Assembly: GCA_947463105.1 (NCBI GenBank)
Contig: CANHSD010000008.1
Span: 1 to 25,698, forward strand
Reading direction: 5' to 3'
DNA: 25,698 nt
Source of the DNA: Chitinophagaceae bacterium
Lineage (GTDB): Bacteria; Bacteroidota; Bacteroidia; Chitinophagales; Chitinophagaceae
The notes under the pieces are model-generated. The model saw nothing but the letters and a program-made list of their open reading frames with translations. It had not been told where the DNA came from and did not search any database. This document shows, in pieces, positions 1-7,989 of the stretch. The position numbers were made by a program, and so were the translations under genes. The number at the start of each line of letters is the position of its first letter. Within the stretch, counting starts at the first letter, position 1.

Positions 1-2057
1 CCGCCAACACGGGAAGCATCAACGAAATTGACATCTTTGTTTTGGCATGTCGGACCAAGGATGGAAAAATTAGCGATAGGAACACTGTCAACAAATACAT
101 CTTTAATGATGGTATCAGTCAAACAACCAACATCAGTGTAGGCAAAATACTTCACGGTGTATTTACCGGGATTTTTGTACTTATAATTGAAATTTTTTGA
201 CGTACTGAAATTACCATCTCCCATATCCCATGAATAACCAATAATTGGCCTACCCACTGAGGATGTTGTATCAATAAAAGCAATGGAGTCTGTGATGCAA
301 TTGGTTGTATTGAACTTAAATCCACCTTTGGGTGGTTCAAAAACCTGTAAATCAAAATCAATCTGCTGTTCGCCAGAACATCCATCGGTGGTTGGATTAT
401 TGGCAATTACCTGGATATTGTATGTATTGATGGTATTGTAAACATATGTTCCCTTGAGAGAATAGCTATAAATACGTTTACCATTCACTAAATATGTTGA
501 ATCGTACTTTGGAGTATTGACTTTTGGAATTGTCGGGTAGTTGGGAACTTTCCATTCAAGAGATAGCGGCTCATATGGAAGTGTAATGGATATGTTGAAT
601 GGTGTTCCTTTGCAGGTAGCGGGCAGTTTTACCGTGGCATATTTGTTGTTGGTGCTTAATGTCTGATAAAGATCCTTTACGTTTGCCCCGGCATTGTAGC
701 CATAGGTTTCAGCACCTCCATAGCCGTATGCAATGGCATTGAAACCTGAATCGGCCTGTATAGTATGTGATCCGGCTCCAACCTGTACCTGGAAATATGA
801 ATAGTTGGATTCTTGTGGGTGCACAGTAGATGCAACAACAGGAGCTGCTCCATCAACTTTCAGAGAACTTAAACCATTTTTATGGATAGCGATATTGATA
901 TAATGCTGATTGATTCCAGCATTGGGCGTGGAGTTGACAGTAACCTTATCAATTGTTTGCTCTACAGGACTGATGTATATCATTTCAGGATCGCCATTGC
1001 CTGCAATTTGGGTATTGCCACAGCTGTTTGCAGTGGTAATATATTGGGCAACCATTATCGGTTGATCAGATTCCAGGAGATCAGGTGTGTTGCTTTGGTA
1101 TTCGTAATAAAAACCACCCTGTAATCCTGTAAGAACTGTACCGTTTCTTTTTACTACGGTACCAGGCTTGCTGATGGCAACACGAAAAAAATTATTTGGC
1201 ATTCTCAAGGTTGGAACGGTAAGGTATTTTTTTCCCCAGGCATTTGCAGGAAAAGCTTGTTGCATATAATTATCCGCACTTCCCGAACCATTGTTACAAG
1301 AGATACTCAGTTTTCCTGATCCTGAAAAAACAGCAATTCGTTTACATGGACTTGTGGGTGTGGCAACTGATCTGATCTTTGTTCCGGTAAGGTCTTCACC
1401 CAAGAATGGATTGGTCGAGGTATTGAGCCTTCCGAGTATGTTATAGATTTCACCCTTATTTAGATTGACTTTGATTGTATCACCTGAATTGTTAAGGATG
1501 GTTCTGGCACTGGGGATGATTTCTATGTTGGTATCATCTTCAGTTGCAATAACATAAGAAAAACAGTAGGAATAATTCTGATTGGAGACTTGCTTGTAAT
1601 TGATGGAATAATATTCACGGGCCAAAGTGTTTACAGGAAACAACAAAGTGGCACCGGATACCGATGCGTTATAAATGTGAGCATAGGCAATAATGGGAAC
1701 ATCGGAGGTTATGTGGATTCCTTTACCACTTTTGCCCTCATTAGTAATTCTGGAATCTTGTGCTCCTGTCTTGGGTAAACGTGCTGATGTAGTTACTGCA
1801 TTTGCAACTACGGTATAGGTGTTAGTCCACCCTAACGAGGGAATACTTACTGTAACATTTGCATTCCGATCCGATGTAAAATACAAAACCATATCCTGTG
1901 CTCCGCCCCCTGCGTCAACTGTTCCATTAGTGGCATTGTACATCGCGACATGGCTCCCGTAACCTACCCAAAACTCCGTTCCCTTGTTGGAAAAATCCTG
2001 GGCAAGGGAAAATGACCCCAAAAAAGTTAAAACAAAAACAACAACCAGTCTTCTCAT
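1..2057 (-). CDS. Large exported surface protein, IgGFc-binding-like N-terminus plus PKD domains (3' end outside window)
   Basis: An open frame of 685 codons runs without a stop from the ATG at 2057 to the window edge, so the C-terminus is missing. Residues 1-20 form a signal peptide (MRRLVVVFVLTFLGSFSLAQ). The next ~380 residues match the pattern of the IgGFc-binding protein N-terminal domain common in Bacteroidota surface proteins: GTEFWVGYG near the start, then KGIHITSDVPIIAYAHIY, then a conserved YYSINYKQ stretch, and later GDPEMIYISPVEQ. A PKD-like beta-sandwich lies at about residues 570-655, with the hallmark SWDMGDGNFST followed by YKNPGKYTVKYFAY, and a second PKD unit begins at about 658 (ANFSILGP). 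Proteins of this build are usually cell-surface adhesins or gliding-associated proteins with a type IX secretion signal at the C-terminus; that end is not visible here. The ligand cannot be told from sequence. Confidence 0.85.
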   Translation of the reverse strand, partial: MRRLVVVFVLTFLGSFSLAQDFSNKGTEFWVGYGSHVAMYNATNGTVDAGGGAQDMVLYFTSDRNANVTVSIPSLGWTNTYTVVANAVTTSARLPKTGAQDSRITNEGKSGKGIHITSDVPIIAYAHIYNASVSGATLLFPVNTLAREYYSINYKQVSNQNYSYCFSYVIATEDDTNIEIIPSARTILNNSGDTIKVNLNKGEIYNILGRLNTSTNPFLGEDLTGTKIRSVATPTSPCKRIAVFSGSGKLSISCNNGSGSADNYMQQAFPANAWGKKYLTVPTLRMPNNFFRVAISKPGTVVKRNGTVLTGLQGGFYYEYQSNTPDLLESDQPIMVAQYITTANSCGNTQIAGNGDPEMIYISPVEQTIDKVTVNSTPNAGINQHYINIAIHKNGLSSLKVDGAAPVVASTVHPQESNYSYFQVQVGAGSHTIQADSGFNAIAYGYGGAETYGYNAGANVKDLYQTLSTNNKYATVKLPATCKGTPFNISITLPYEPLSLEWKVPNYPTIPKVNTPKYDSTYLVNGKRIYSYSLKGTYVYNTINTYNIQVIANNPTTDGCSGEQQIDFDLQVFEPPKGGFKFNTTNCITDSIAFIDTTSSVGRPIIGYSWDMGDGNFSTSKNFNYKYKNPGKYTVKYFAYTDVGCLTDTIIKDVFVDSVPIANFSILGPTCQNKDVNFVDASRVG

Positions 2058-2077
2058 GAACAATGTTTGGCTAAATG

Positions 2078-2108
2078 GAAAATTACTGAAAATTTGGATA
2101 AGTACAAA
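2078..2108 (-). promoter_or_regulatory. Candidate Bacteroidota-type promoter for the surface protein
   Basis: Read on the minus strand, TTTG (2108-2105) is followed by exactly 19 bases and then TAATTTTC (2085-2078). This is one mismatch from the Bacteroidota primary sigma consensus TTTG-N19-TAnnTTTG. It would place the transcription start about 10-15 bases before the ATG at 2057. This is a pattern match only. Confidence 0.45.
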
Positions 2109-2126
2109 CTCTTAGACTATTGACTC

Positions 2127-2753
2127 TCAAAGAGGTTTAGTGTGATTGTTGATTTTCTTCAGCGCATCAGGTCCGAGGTTAAACAACAGATCTACAATGG
2201 ATACATTGGGCTTAAAACCAATCCTGTCCTCAAACAACTGAGGGTATTTGATAAATGGTTCTTTTCCAGGTATATCATGGTTAGACGGCAAATAAATATC
2301 AATCCTTTGCCTTGTTTCCAGGTTATCGGTTAATTGATTTCCATCTTGTAGTAAAGTCAGGTTGATTTTCATTTTTTTGACAATCCAATCAAGACAAGTT
2401 GCATTCCAGTCAACGAGAAATCGAGGTTTCTGATCAAAAATTTCCTTGAGGGAAGCGCAGTATTGGAAATAAAAAGGAGAGTTACCATAGATGGTTTCAA
2501 AACTACGAAAATGATCGCGTTGCCAGTTGCTGCTGTAATCGATCTCAACAGCTTTGAATGGCAGTTTAACCGATCTTCCTCCAACAACTGGAATTGTCAG
2601 GGAAACAAGCCCATTTCCACCAGGCAATATCATCCTGTTCCGGAAACTGGACCGTCGAAAAAAAAGTTCATTATCAAAAAAAACCGATTTGCAATCAACT
2701 ATATCCCTTATTGCGTTGATGCATGGAAAATATTGAAGCTCAATGTTTAACAC
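2127..2753 (-). CDS. WbqC family protein
   Basis: A 208-residue protein of the WbqC-like family (PF08889), seen in the N-terminal YFPCINAI motif, the FRNRMILPGGNGLVSLTIPV segment at about residues 37-56, and the YSSNWQRDHFRSFETIYGNSPFF-type region around 74-95. WbqC proteins occur in O-antigen loci and widely in Bacteroidota; their biochemical role is not established, and none is assigned here. The start is GTG at 2753, two bases after the TAG stop of the upstream HMA gene. An in-frame stop at 2762-2760 rules out a longer form, so the gene is very likely co-translated with its neighbour. Length is close to that usual for the family. Confidence 0.82.
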   Translation of the reverse strand: MLNIELQYFPCINAIRDIVDCKSVFFDNELFFRRSSFRNRMILPGGNGLVSLTIPVVGGRSVKLPFKAVEIDYSSNWQRDHFRSFETIYGNSPFYFQYCASLKEIFDQKPRFLVDWNATCLDWIVKKMKINLTLLQDGNQLTDNLETRQRIDIYLPSNHDIPGKEPFIKYPQLFEDRIGFKPNVSIVDLLFNLGPDALKKINNHTKPL

Positions 2754-2754
2754 A

Positions 2755-3093
2755 CTATTTTACAGGTTTTTTGCAACATTTTGGAAGCTTGTCATATGCG
2801 TCTTGAGCAGCCTTGACATCTTCAGCATCATAACCGGTATTGGCGATGGCAGCTTTTATATTTTCAAGATTTGTTCGATCGGTGAGGTAAGTTACAGTAG
2901 TTTTCTTTTGCTTAAAATCAACTACAACCTTTGTAATTCCTTCCTCATAGGCCAGGTATTCTTCAATCTTCTTTTTGCACATCTCACATTGAACAGTCGG
3001 TGTATTGATTTTAACAGTAACTGGTTTTTTTTGTTGGGCACTTGATGACAAGGCTATAAAAAGTACAAAGATGGATAAGATTGCTTTTTTCAT
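2755..3093 (-). CDS. Exported heavy-metal-associated (HMA) domain protein
   Basis: A 112-residue protein with a signal peptide (about residues 1-20, ending SSSAQ) and one HMA ferredoxin-like domain (about 25-90). The metal-binding CxxC is C36-E-M-C39, and the pattern continues with a GYDAE turn typical of HMA domains. A second cysteine pair, C106-C107, sits in the lysine-rich C-terminal tail. The family binds soft metals such as Cu(I), Zn(II) or Hg(II). Because it is exported, a periplasmic metal chaperone or scavenger role is plausible but inferred. No metal ATPase or metal regulator is nearby. It lies 28 bases from pyrE in an apparent pyrE-HMA-wbqC transcript. Confidence 0.8.
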   Translation of the reverse strand: MKKAILSIFVLFIALSSSAQQKKPVTVKINTPTVQCEMCKKKIEEYLAYEEGITKVVVDFKQKKTTVTYLTDRTNLENIKAAIANTGYDAEDVKAAQDAYDKLPKCCKKPVK

Positions 3094-3121
3094 GGCATGT
3101 AAATTTGATTCTAAATTAAGA

Positions 3122-3751
3122 CTATCTGCCCCATTCTGAGGGATTGGTGCTCCAGTTTAACAATGTATTTTGATCTTGAGGATCGATGGTTCCCTTCTCA
3201 ATGGCCAGTTCAATTAATGTTGGATAATTGGTCAGGGAAATGGTTGGAACACCGGCTGCAGAACAGGCAGTTGCAGCTGCCTCAAAACCGTAAGTAAAAA
3301 TAGAGACCATTCCTATGACATCAAGACCAGCGTTTCTCACTACATCAACCACCTGCAAACTGCTTTTTCCTGTTGAGATGAGGTCCTCAATGATGACTGT
3401 TTTCAGTCCTTTTTCATGGTATCCCTCAATTTGATTACCCAAACCATGCTCTTTGGGTTTCGGTCTCACGTAGATATAAGGAAGTTTTAACTGATCAGCA
3501 GCCATCGCACCCCAGGCAATACCTGCAGTGGCAACTCCAGCAAGCAGTTCAGCTTCAGGGAATTTTTCAAAAATCACGTTGCACATTTCACTTTTGATGA
3601 AATCCCTTACATAGGGATACCCAAGGAGTTTACGGTTGTCACAGTAAATCGGACTTTTCCAGCCCGATGCCCAGGTAAAAGGTTCTTTGGGATTCAACTT
3701 CACTGCATTAACTTGTAGCAGTTTTTCAGCAACAGTTTTTTCGTTTGTCAT
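3122..3751 (-). CDS. pyrE: Orotate phosphoribosyltransferase
   Basis: PyrE makes orotidine 5'-monophosphate from orotate and PRPP in UMP synthesis. The PRPP-binding loop is clear (VIIEDLISTGKSS, about residues 110-122 of the short form), as are the N-terminal substrate segment FTWASGWKSPIYCDNRK and the region YIYVRPKPKEHG carrying the catalytic-loop lysine and histidine. I chose the ATG at 3751 (209 residues, MTNEKTVAEKLL), which fits the family. A longer frame reaches 3805, but its extra 18 residues do not look like PyrE and would overlap the divergent NUDIX gene. The other pyrimidine genes of the window (pyrB, pyrR) lie beyond coaD, so the pathway is split. Confidence 0.95.
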   Translation of the reverse strand: MTNEKTVAEKLLQVNAVKLNPKEPFTWASGWKSPIYCDNRKLLGYPYVRDFIKSEMCNVIFEKFPEAELLAGVATAGIAWGAMAADQLKLPYIYVRPKPKEHGLGNQIEGYHEKGLKTVIIEDLISTGKSSLQVVDVVRNAGLDVIGMVSIFTYGFEAAATACSAAGVPTISLTNYPTLIELAIEKGTIDPQDQNTLLNWSTNPSEWGR

Positions 3752-3794
3752 ACCGCAAAATTGAAGCAAGCTCATCAGAAAAGAAAATTTAGTT

Positions 3795-4274
3795 ATGTAC
3801 ATCATTGTTCACGAACCATCAGGTCCAATCGTTTTTACTCAAGAACAGGCATGGCAGTCATTTCTAGCCGATAGATTGATCATTGAAGCCGCAGGTGGAA
3901 TGGTTTTCAACCCCAAAGGTGAATTATTAATGATGTTTCGGCGTGGACAATGGGATATGCCCAAAGGAAAACTGGATGAGGGCGAGACCATTGATGCTTG
4001 TGCCCTCAGAGAGGTGGAAGAGGAAACAGGCATATCCAACCTCAGGCTTTGCGGAAAATTACAAACAACCTACCATACCTATTCCTTTCAAAATAAAACC
4101 ATTCTTAAGCCATCACATTGGTATAAAATGGAATCAACAGGAACAGAAGACCTGGTTCCACAAATAGAGGAAGACATTACGGAATTGCGTTGGGTTGACA
4201 AAATAGAAGCAGCTGCATTATCAAAAAAAGCATATCCTTCCATCAGGGAAATGATTGAAAAATACTACCTGTAG
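3795..4274 (+). CDS. NUDIX hydrolase
   Basis: A 159-residue protein with a complete Nudix box at about residues 54-76: G-K-L-D-E-G-E followed by REVEEETGI, matching GX5EX7REUXEEXGU with all metal-binding glutamates present. The Nudix fold starts at about residue 31 (EAAGGMVFNPKGELLMM) and ends with an ITELRWVDKIEA strand. The family hydrolyses nucleoside diphosphates linked to another group X, such as oxidised nucleotides, Ap4A or ADP-ribose; the substrate cannot be read from the sequence. The gene is divergent from pyrE with 43 bases between start codons, so the two probably share a short promoter region. Confidence 0.88.
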   Translation: MYIIVHEPSGPIVFTQEQAWQSFLADRLIIEAAGGMVFNPKGELLMMFRRGQWDMPKGKLDEGETIDACALREVEEETGISNLRLCGKLQTTYHTYSFQNKTILKPSHWYKMESTGTEDLVPQIEEDITELRWVDKIEAAALSKKAYPSIREMIEKYYL

Positions 4275-4292
4275 CTTGGTAAAAATTCAGGT

Positions 4293-4769
4293 CTATCTGT
4301 GTTGAAGAATTGATGTAGAAACCACTTCTGGTAAAAACAGTGAAGCATCTCCCCCATTGCGGATAATGTCTCTCACGATGGTTGAGGCAATGGAAGTGTA
4401 TTTTGGTTCACAGGTAAGGAAAAAAGTTTCTATATGAGGATCCAGGGTTCTGTTGGCATCCGCAATGGTCTTCTCATATTCAAAATCACTCACATAACGG
4501 ATGCCTCTGAGAATATACTGTGCATCAACCTCTTTACAGAAATTCACCGTCAGGCCCTCATAAACAGCTGCAGAAACCTTCTCTTCTTCTTTAAAGATCT
4601 CATCTATCCATGACTGCCTTTGATCAGCGCTGTACATAGGAGCCTTGCCGGCATTCATACCAACCGCAACAATGATTTTATCGAAAAGGGGTAATGCTCG
4701 TTTGATCACATCCACATGACCGAGTGTAATCGGATCGAATGTGCCAGGGAAAAGACAAATTTTTTGCAT
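4293..4769 (-). CDS. coaD: Phosphopantetheine adenylyltransferase
   Basis: CoaD adenylates 4'-phosphopantetheine to dephospho-CoA, the penultimate step of coenzyme A synthesis, in the cytoplasm. At 158 residues it has the usual length. The nucleotidyltransferase motif GTFDPITLGH lies at about residues 9-18, RGIRYVSDFEYE (substrate binding) at about 88-99, and the C-terminal signature YTSIASTIVRDI at about 124-135. It follows pyrB by nine bases and is probably the last gene of the pyrR-pyrB-coaD run. Its 3' end faces that of the NUDIX gene across 18 bases, where I see no strong terminator hairpin. Confidence 0.96.
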   Translation of the reverse strand: MQKICLFPGTFDPITLGHVDVIKRALPLFDKIIVAVGMNAGKAPMYSADQRQSWIDEIFKEEEKVSAAVYEGLTVNFCKEVDAQYILRGIRYVSDFEYEKTIADANRTLDPHIETFFLTCEPKYTSIASTIVRDIIRNGGDASLFLPEVVSTSILQHR

Positions 4770-4778
4770 GGATGTGTT

Positions 4779-5714
4779 TTAAGATGTTGTTTCTTTTCTT
4801 CCTGACAAGAGATACAATACTGCCATGCGAACGGCTACGCCATTTTCAACCTGATCCAGTATGATGGACTGTTTGCTGTCGGCCACATCAGAATCAAGCT
4901 CCACTCCCCTGTTGATGGGTCCTGGGTGCATGATCAGCACCTCTTTTTGAAGCGAATCCAGCAAACTCCTGGTGATTCCGTATGCTTGGTTGTATTCACG
5001 CAGTGAAGAGAACAGCACCTGGTTCTGGCGTTCCAATTGTATTCTCAACACATTCGCAACATCACACCATTCAAGTGCCTCTTTCACGTTGTAGGTGACA
5101 TTAACGCCAAATGCATCCCTGATGTGCTTGGGAATTAAAGTAGGCGGGCCTGCAAGGGTAACTTCTGCACCCATCTTGGTGAGCAGGTAAATATTACTCA
5201 AAGCAACCCTTGAATGCATGATGTCTCCAATGATGGCAATTTTCTTTCCTTTCAATTCTCCCAATCTTTCAGTGATGGACAATGCATCCAACAATGCCTG
5301 GGTAGGATGTTCATTGATACCATCCCCTGCATTGACAATTGCTGCGGGAATGTGCTTCGCTAAAAAATGGGGTGCACCTGTAGCACTATGGCGCATGACC
5401 ACCATATCCACTTTCATGGACAAAATATTGTTGACTGTATCCAACAAGGTTTCACCTTTTGAAACAGAAGAACTACTTGCAGCAAAATTGATGGTGTCTG
5501 CACTCAATCTTTTTTCTGCCAACTCAAACGAAATTCTTGTTCTGGTTGAATTCTCATAAAAAAGGTTGACAATGGTGATGTCTCGCAGAGAGGGAACCTT
5601 TTTGATGGGCCTTTGAAGTACTTCCTTGAATTGACGGGCTGTGTCTAGAATAAGTTGAATATCTCCCGGAAGGAGGTCTCTAATGCCGAGCAAGTGTTTT
5701 GAGCTTAGTTGCAT
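4779..5714 (-). CDS. pyrB: Aspartate carbamoyltransferase catalytic subunit
   Basis: PyrB condenses carbamoyl phosphate and aspartate to N-carbamoyl-aspartate, the committed pyrimidine step. The 311 residues include the carbamoyl phosphate motif FYENSTRTRISFELA (about 52-66), the HPTQALLDAL segment (about 137-146) and the aspartate-site HPGPINRGVE near the C-terminus. Length is standard for the catalytic subunit; no regulatory subunit (PyrI) is in the window. The start ATG is 56 bases after pyrR. A TAAATTTG box (5729-5722) sits only seven bases before the ATG, so the gene may have an additional promoter giving a very short or leaderless transcript. Confidence 0.97.
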   Translation of the reverse strand: MQLSSKHLLGIRDLLPGDIQLILDTARQFKEVLQRPIKKVPSLRDITIVNLFYENSTRTRISFELAEKRLSADTINFAASSSSVSKGETLLDTVNNILSMKVDMVVMRHSATGAPHFLAKHIPAAIVNAGDGINEHPTQALLDALSITERLGELKGKKIAIIGDIMHSRVALSNIYLLTKMGAEVTLAGPPTLIPKHIRDAFGVNVTYNVKEALEWCDVANVLRIQLERQNQVLFSSLREYNQAYGITRSLLDSLQKEVLIMHPGPINRGVELDSDVADSKQSIILDQVENGVAVRMAVLYLLSGRKETTS

Positions 5715-5721
5715 TAGGGAG

Positions 5722-5729
5722 CAAATTTA
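5722..5729 (-). promoter_or_regulatory. Candidate -7 box in front of pyrB
   Basis: On the minus strand the octamer TAAATTTG matches the Bacteroidota -7 consensus TAnnTTTG exactly. It ends seven bases before the pyrB ATG. A TTTG exists upstream but at about 24 bases, longer than the usual 19-21, so the -33 element is doubtful. Chance occurrence in AT-rich DNA is possible. Confidence 0.3.
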
Positions 5730-5770
5730 TGGTATACAGTTATAATTTTACGACAAATTTTTGCAGGGCA

Positions 5771-6280
5771 TCAAATGCTATCATATAAAATCACCTTTTT
5801 TTCATCGCCCCACATCACCTTCACCTTTTGTGTAACGATAGAATCAATCGATTTTCCAACATAATCAGGCTGAATGGGGAGTTCTCTGCTGAACTTACGG
5901 TCAACCAAAATACACAGTTCCACTTTTTGTGCGCGCCCGTTGTCAAGCAAGGCATCCATCGCTGCCCTGATGGTGCGGCCTGTATACAGTACATCATCAA
6001 TCAGAATGACTTTTTTTCTTTCAATGGAAAAAGGAAGATCAGTTATGCTGGGAATGTGAATTTGCCCCCTGAAATCGTCCCTGTAAAAAGTGATGTCTAA
6101 TTTACCGTAATGAATGCTGACTTCCGGATGAATGGTTTGGATATACTGTGTGATGAAATCACTGATGGCAATACCTCTTGGCTGAATACCAATGATACAA
6201 GTATCCGTAAATGGATAATGGTTTTCAATCAACTCATGGGCCAACCTTTTTAAGGTCAGTTTGAGTTGATCTTCTTCCAT
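5771..6280 (-). CDS. pyrR: PyrR bifunctional protein: pyrimidine operon regulator / uracil phosphoribosyltransferase
   Basis: A PRTase-fold protein with the PRPP motif VILIDDVLYTGRTIRAA at about residues 90-106 of the short form. The LKRLAHELIENH opening, IGIQPRGI segment and VELCILVDRKFSRELPI-type C-terminal part are typical of PyrR. In Firmicutes PyrR binds pyr mRNA and controls attenuation; in Bacteroidota this regulatory role is not well established. The frame extends to an ATG at 6301, but I prefer the ATG at 6280 (169 residues). The stretch AAAGGAG lies 11 bases upstream of it, one of the few Shine-Dalgarno-like sequences here, and the shorter N-terminus fits the family. The gene lies 56 bases before pyrB, with no obvious attenuator hairpin in that gap. 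Confidence 0.92.
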   Translation of the reverse strand: MEEDQLKLTLKRLAHELIENHYPFTDTCIIGIQPRGIAISDFITQYIQTIHPEVSIHYGKLDITFYRDDFRGQIHIPSITDLPFSIERKKVILIDDVLYTGRTIRAAMDALLDNGRAQKVELCILVDRKFSRELPIQPDYVGKSIDSIVTQKVKVMWGDEKKVILYDSI

Positions 6281-6346
6281 GATGGTATTGACTCCTTTCA
6301 TTTTTCAGTTGACTTAATGTAAATATATAAAATCCAATTCTTTTGA

Positions 6347-7978
6347 TTATTCTGGCTGCATGAAAGGATACTTGTAATCCTTGGGAGGGTCAAATGTTTC
6401 CTTGATGGTCCTTACACTCAACCAACGGTAGAGATTGATGGAAAATCCCGCCTTATCATTGGTGCCAGAACCCCTTGCCCCACCAAAAGGCTGCTGTCCA
6501 ACAACAGCACCCGTGGGTTTATCATTGATGTAAAAATTTCCTGCTGCATTTCTCAATGTCTTTGTTGCTTCTACAATTGCAGCCCGGTCTTGAGAAATGA
6601 TGGAACCTGTAAGGGCATAAGGTGAAGTCTGGTCTAGTAATTCGAGTGTTTCACTGAACTTGCGCTCAGGATAAACATACATAGTGAGCACTGGTCCAAA
6701 AATTTCCTCGCACATGGTAATATATTTGGGATCTGTTGTTTCAATGACTGTGGGCTCAATGAAATACCCAATTGATTTGTCGCAGTTACCACCTGCAATT
6801 ACTTTCACTTTAGATGATCTTTTTGCCTTGTCGATATAGGACTTGATTTTGTTGAAAGACTTATCGTCGATGACTGCAGTGATAAAATTGCTGAAGTCCT
6901 CAACAGAACCCATTGTAAAACTTTTGATGCCTGCAATCAATCTTTTCCTAACGGCAGATGCAAGGTTGGAAGGAATATAAGCCCTTGAAGCAGCAGAACA
7001 TTTTTGTCCCTGGAATTCAAATGCACCCCTGAGCAAAGCCGTGGCCACAACATCAGGATCAGCTGATGGATGTACCATGACAAAATCCTTTCCTCCTGTC
7101 TCCCCTACAATTCTTGGGTAAGAACGGAATCTTGAAATGTTTTCACCAATGGTCTTCCACATCTGGTTAAAAACACCTGTTGAACCGGTAAAATGAACTC
7201 CTGCAAATTCAGGATGACTGAAACAAACGCTACCCAATGTAGGTCCATCAACATAAATAAGGTTGATGACGCCATCTGGCAGGCCCGCCTCTTTCATGAT
7301 CCGCATGAACATTTGCGCGGAGTATACCTGTGTGTTGGCGCATTTCCAAACAACGGTGTTACCACAAAGTGCTGCTGAAGCGGGAAGATTTCCGCCAATG
7401 GCAGTGAAATTGAAAGGACTGATGGCCAGAACAAAGCCCTCTAAAGGACGGTATTCAAGCCTGTTGTGAATTCCCGGTGCACTCACCGGTTGTTGTTGGT
7501 ATATTTCTCCCAGGAAATGAACATTGAACCTTAGGAAATCAATGAGTTCACATGCGCTGTCAATTTCTGCCTGAAAAACATTTTTGCTCTGCCCCAGCAT
7601 GGTGGTGGCATTCATGTATGGTCTGTAACGTGTTGCGATAAGGTCTGCCGCCTTCAAGAAGATAGCAGCCCTGCTTTCCCACGGCATGGCTTCCCAGTCA
7701 TTTTTTGCCGCCAAGGCAGCATCAATGGCCATTTTAACATGTTTGGCCTCACCTGCATGAAAATATCCCAACACGTGTTTGCGTTCGTGTGGTGGACGCA
7801 TGGCCACTTTATTGTTGGTTCTGATTTCTCTGGAACCAATGTACATGGGCACATCAATGCTGGTGGATTTCAGCTCAATGATGACCTCTTTAAGTCTTTT
7901 GCGTTCTGTTGAACCTGGAACATATGTTAAGATGGGCTCATTGGCAGGAATTGGCAAACTATAATGACCGTTGTTCAT
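6347..7978 (-). CDS. pruA: 1-pyrroline-5-carboxylate dehydrogenase (L-glutamate gamma-semialdehyde dehydrogenase)
   Basis: An aldehyde dehydrogenase of 543 residues that oxidises glutamate semialdehyde to glutamate, the second step of proline breakdown. The catalytic cysteine is in FQGQKCSAASRAY (about residue 327) and the general-base glutamate in VGETGGKDFVMVH (about 291). The NAD-binding part includes NFTAIGGNLPASAALCGNTV and HFTGSTGVF. The N-terminal extension and the C-terminal GGARGSGTNDKAGF segment fit the monofunctional ALDH4-type P5C dehydrogenase, not the PutA fusion. No proline dehydrogenase gene is in the window. It follows prfB by 11 bases, so it is probably cotranscribed with it. 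Confidence 0.95.
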   Translation of the reverse strand: MNNGHYSLPIPANEPILTYVPGSTERKRLKEVIIELKSTSIDVPMYIGSREIRTNNKVAMRPPHERKHVLGYFHAGEAKHVKMAIDAALAAKNDWEAMPWESRAAIFLKAADLIATRYRPYMNATTMLGQSKNVFQAEIDSACELIDFLRFNVHFLGEIYQQQPVSAPGIHNRLEYRPLEGFVLAISPFNFTAIGGNLPASAALCGNTVVWKCANTQVYSAQMFMRIMKEAGLPDGVINLIYVDGPTLGSVCFSHPEFAGVHFTGSTGVFNQMWKTIGENISRFRSYPRIVGETGGKDFVMVHPSADPDVVATALLRGAFEFQGQKCSAASRAYIPSNLASAVRKRLIAGIKSFTMGSVEDFSNFITAVIDDKSFNKIKSYIDKAKRSSKVKVIAGGNCDKSIGYFIEPTVIETTDPKYITMCEEIFGPVLTMYVYPERKFSETLELLDQTSPYALTGSIISQDRAAIVEATKTLRNAAGNFYINDKPTGAVVGQQPFGGARGSGTNDKAGFSINLYRWLSVRTIKETFDPPKDYKYPFMQPE

Positions 7979-7989
7979 TTATGGTGATT

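Noticed and set aside
3752..3805. Longer N-terminus of PyrE starting at 3805
   Set aside because: The additional 18 residues are hydrophobic and unlike PyrE, and the extension would overlap the divergent NUDIX start.
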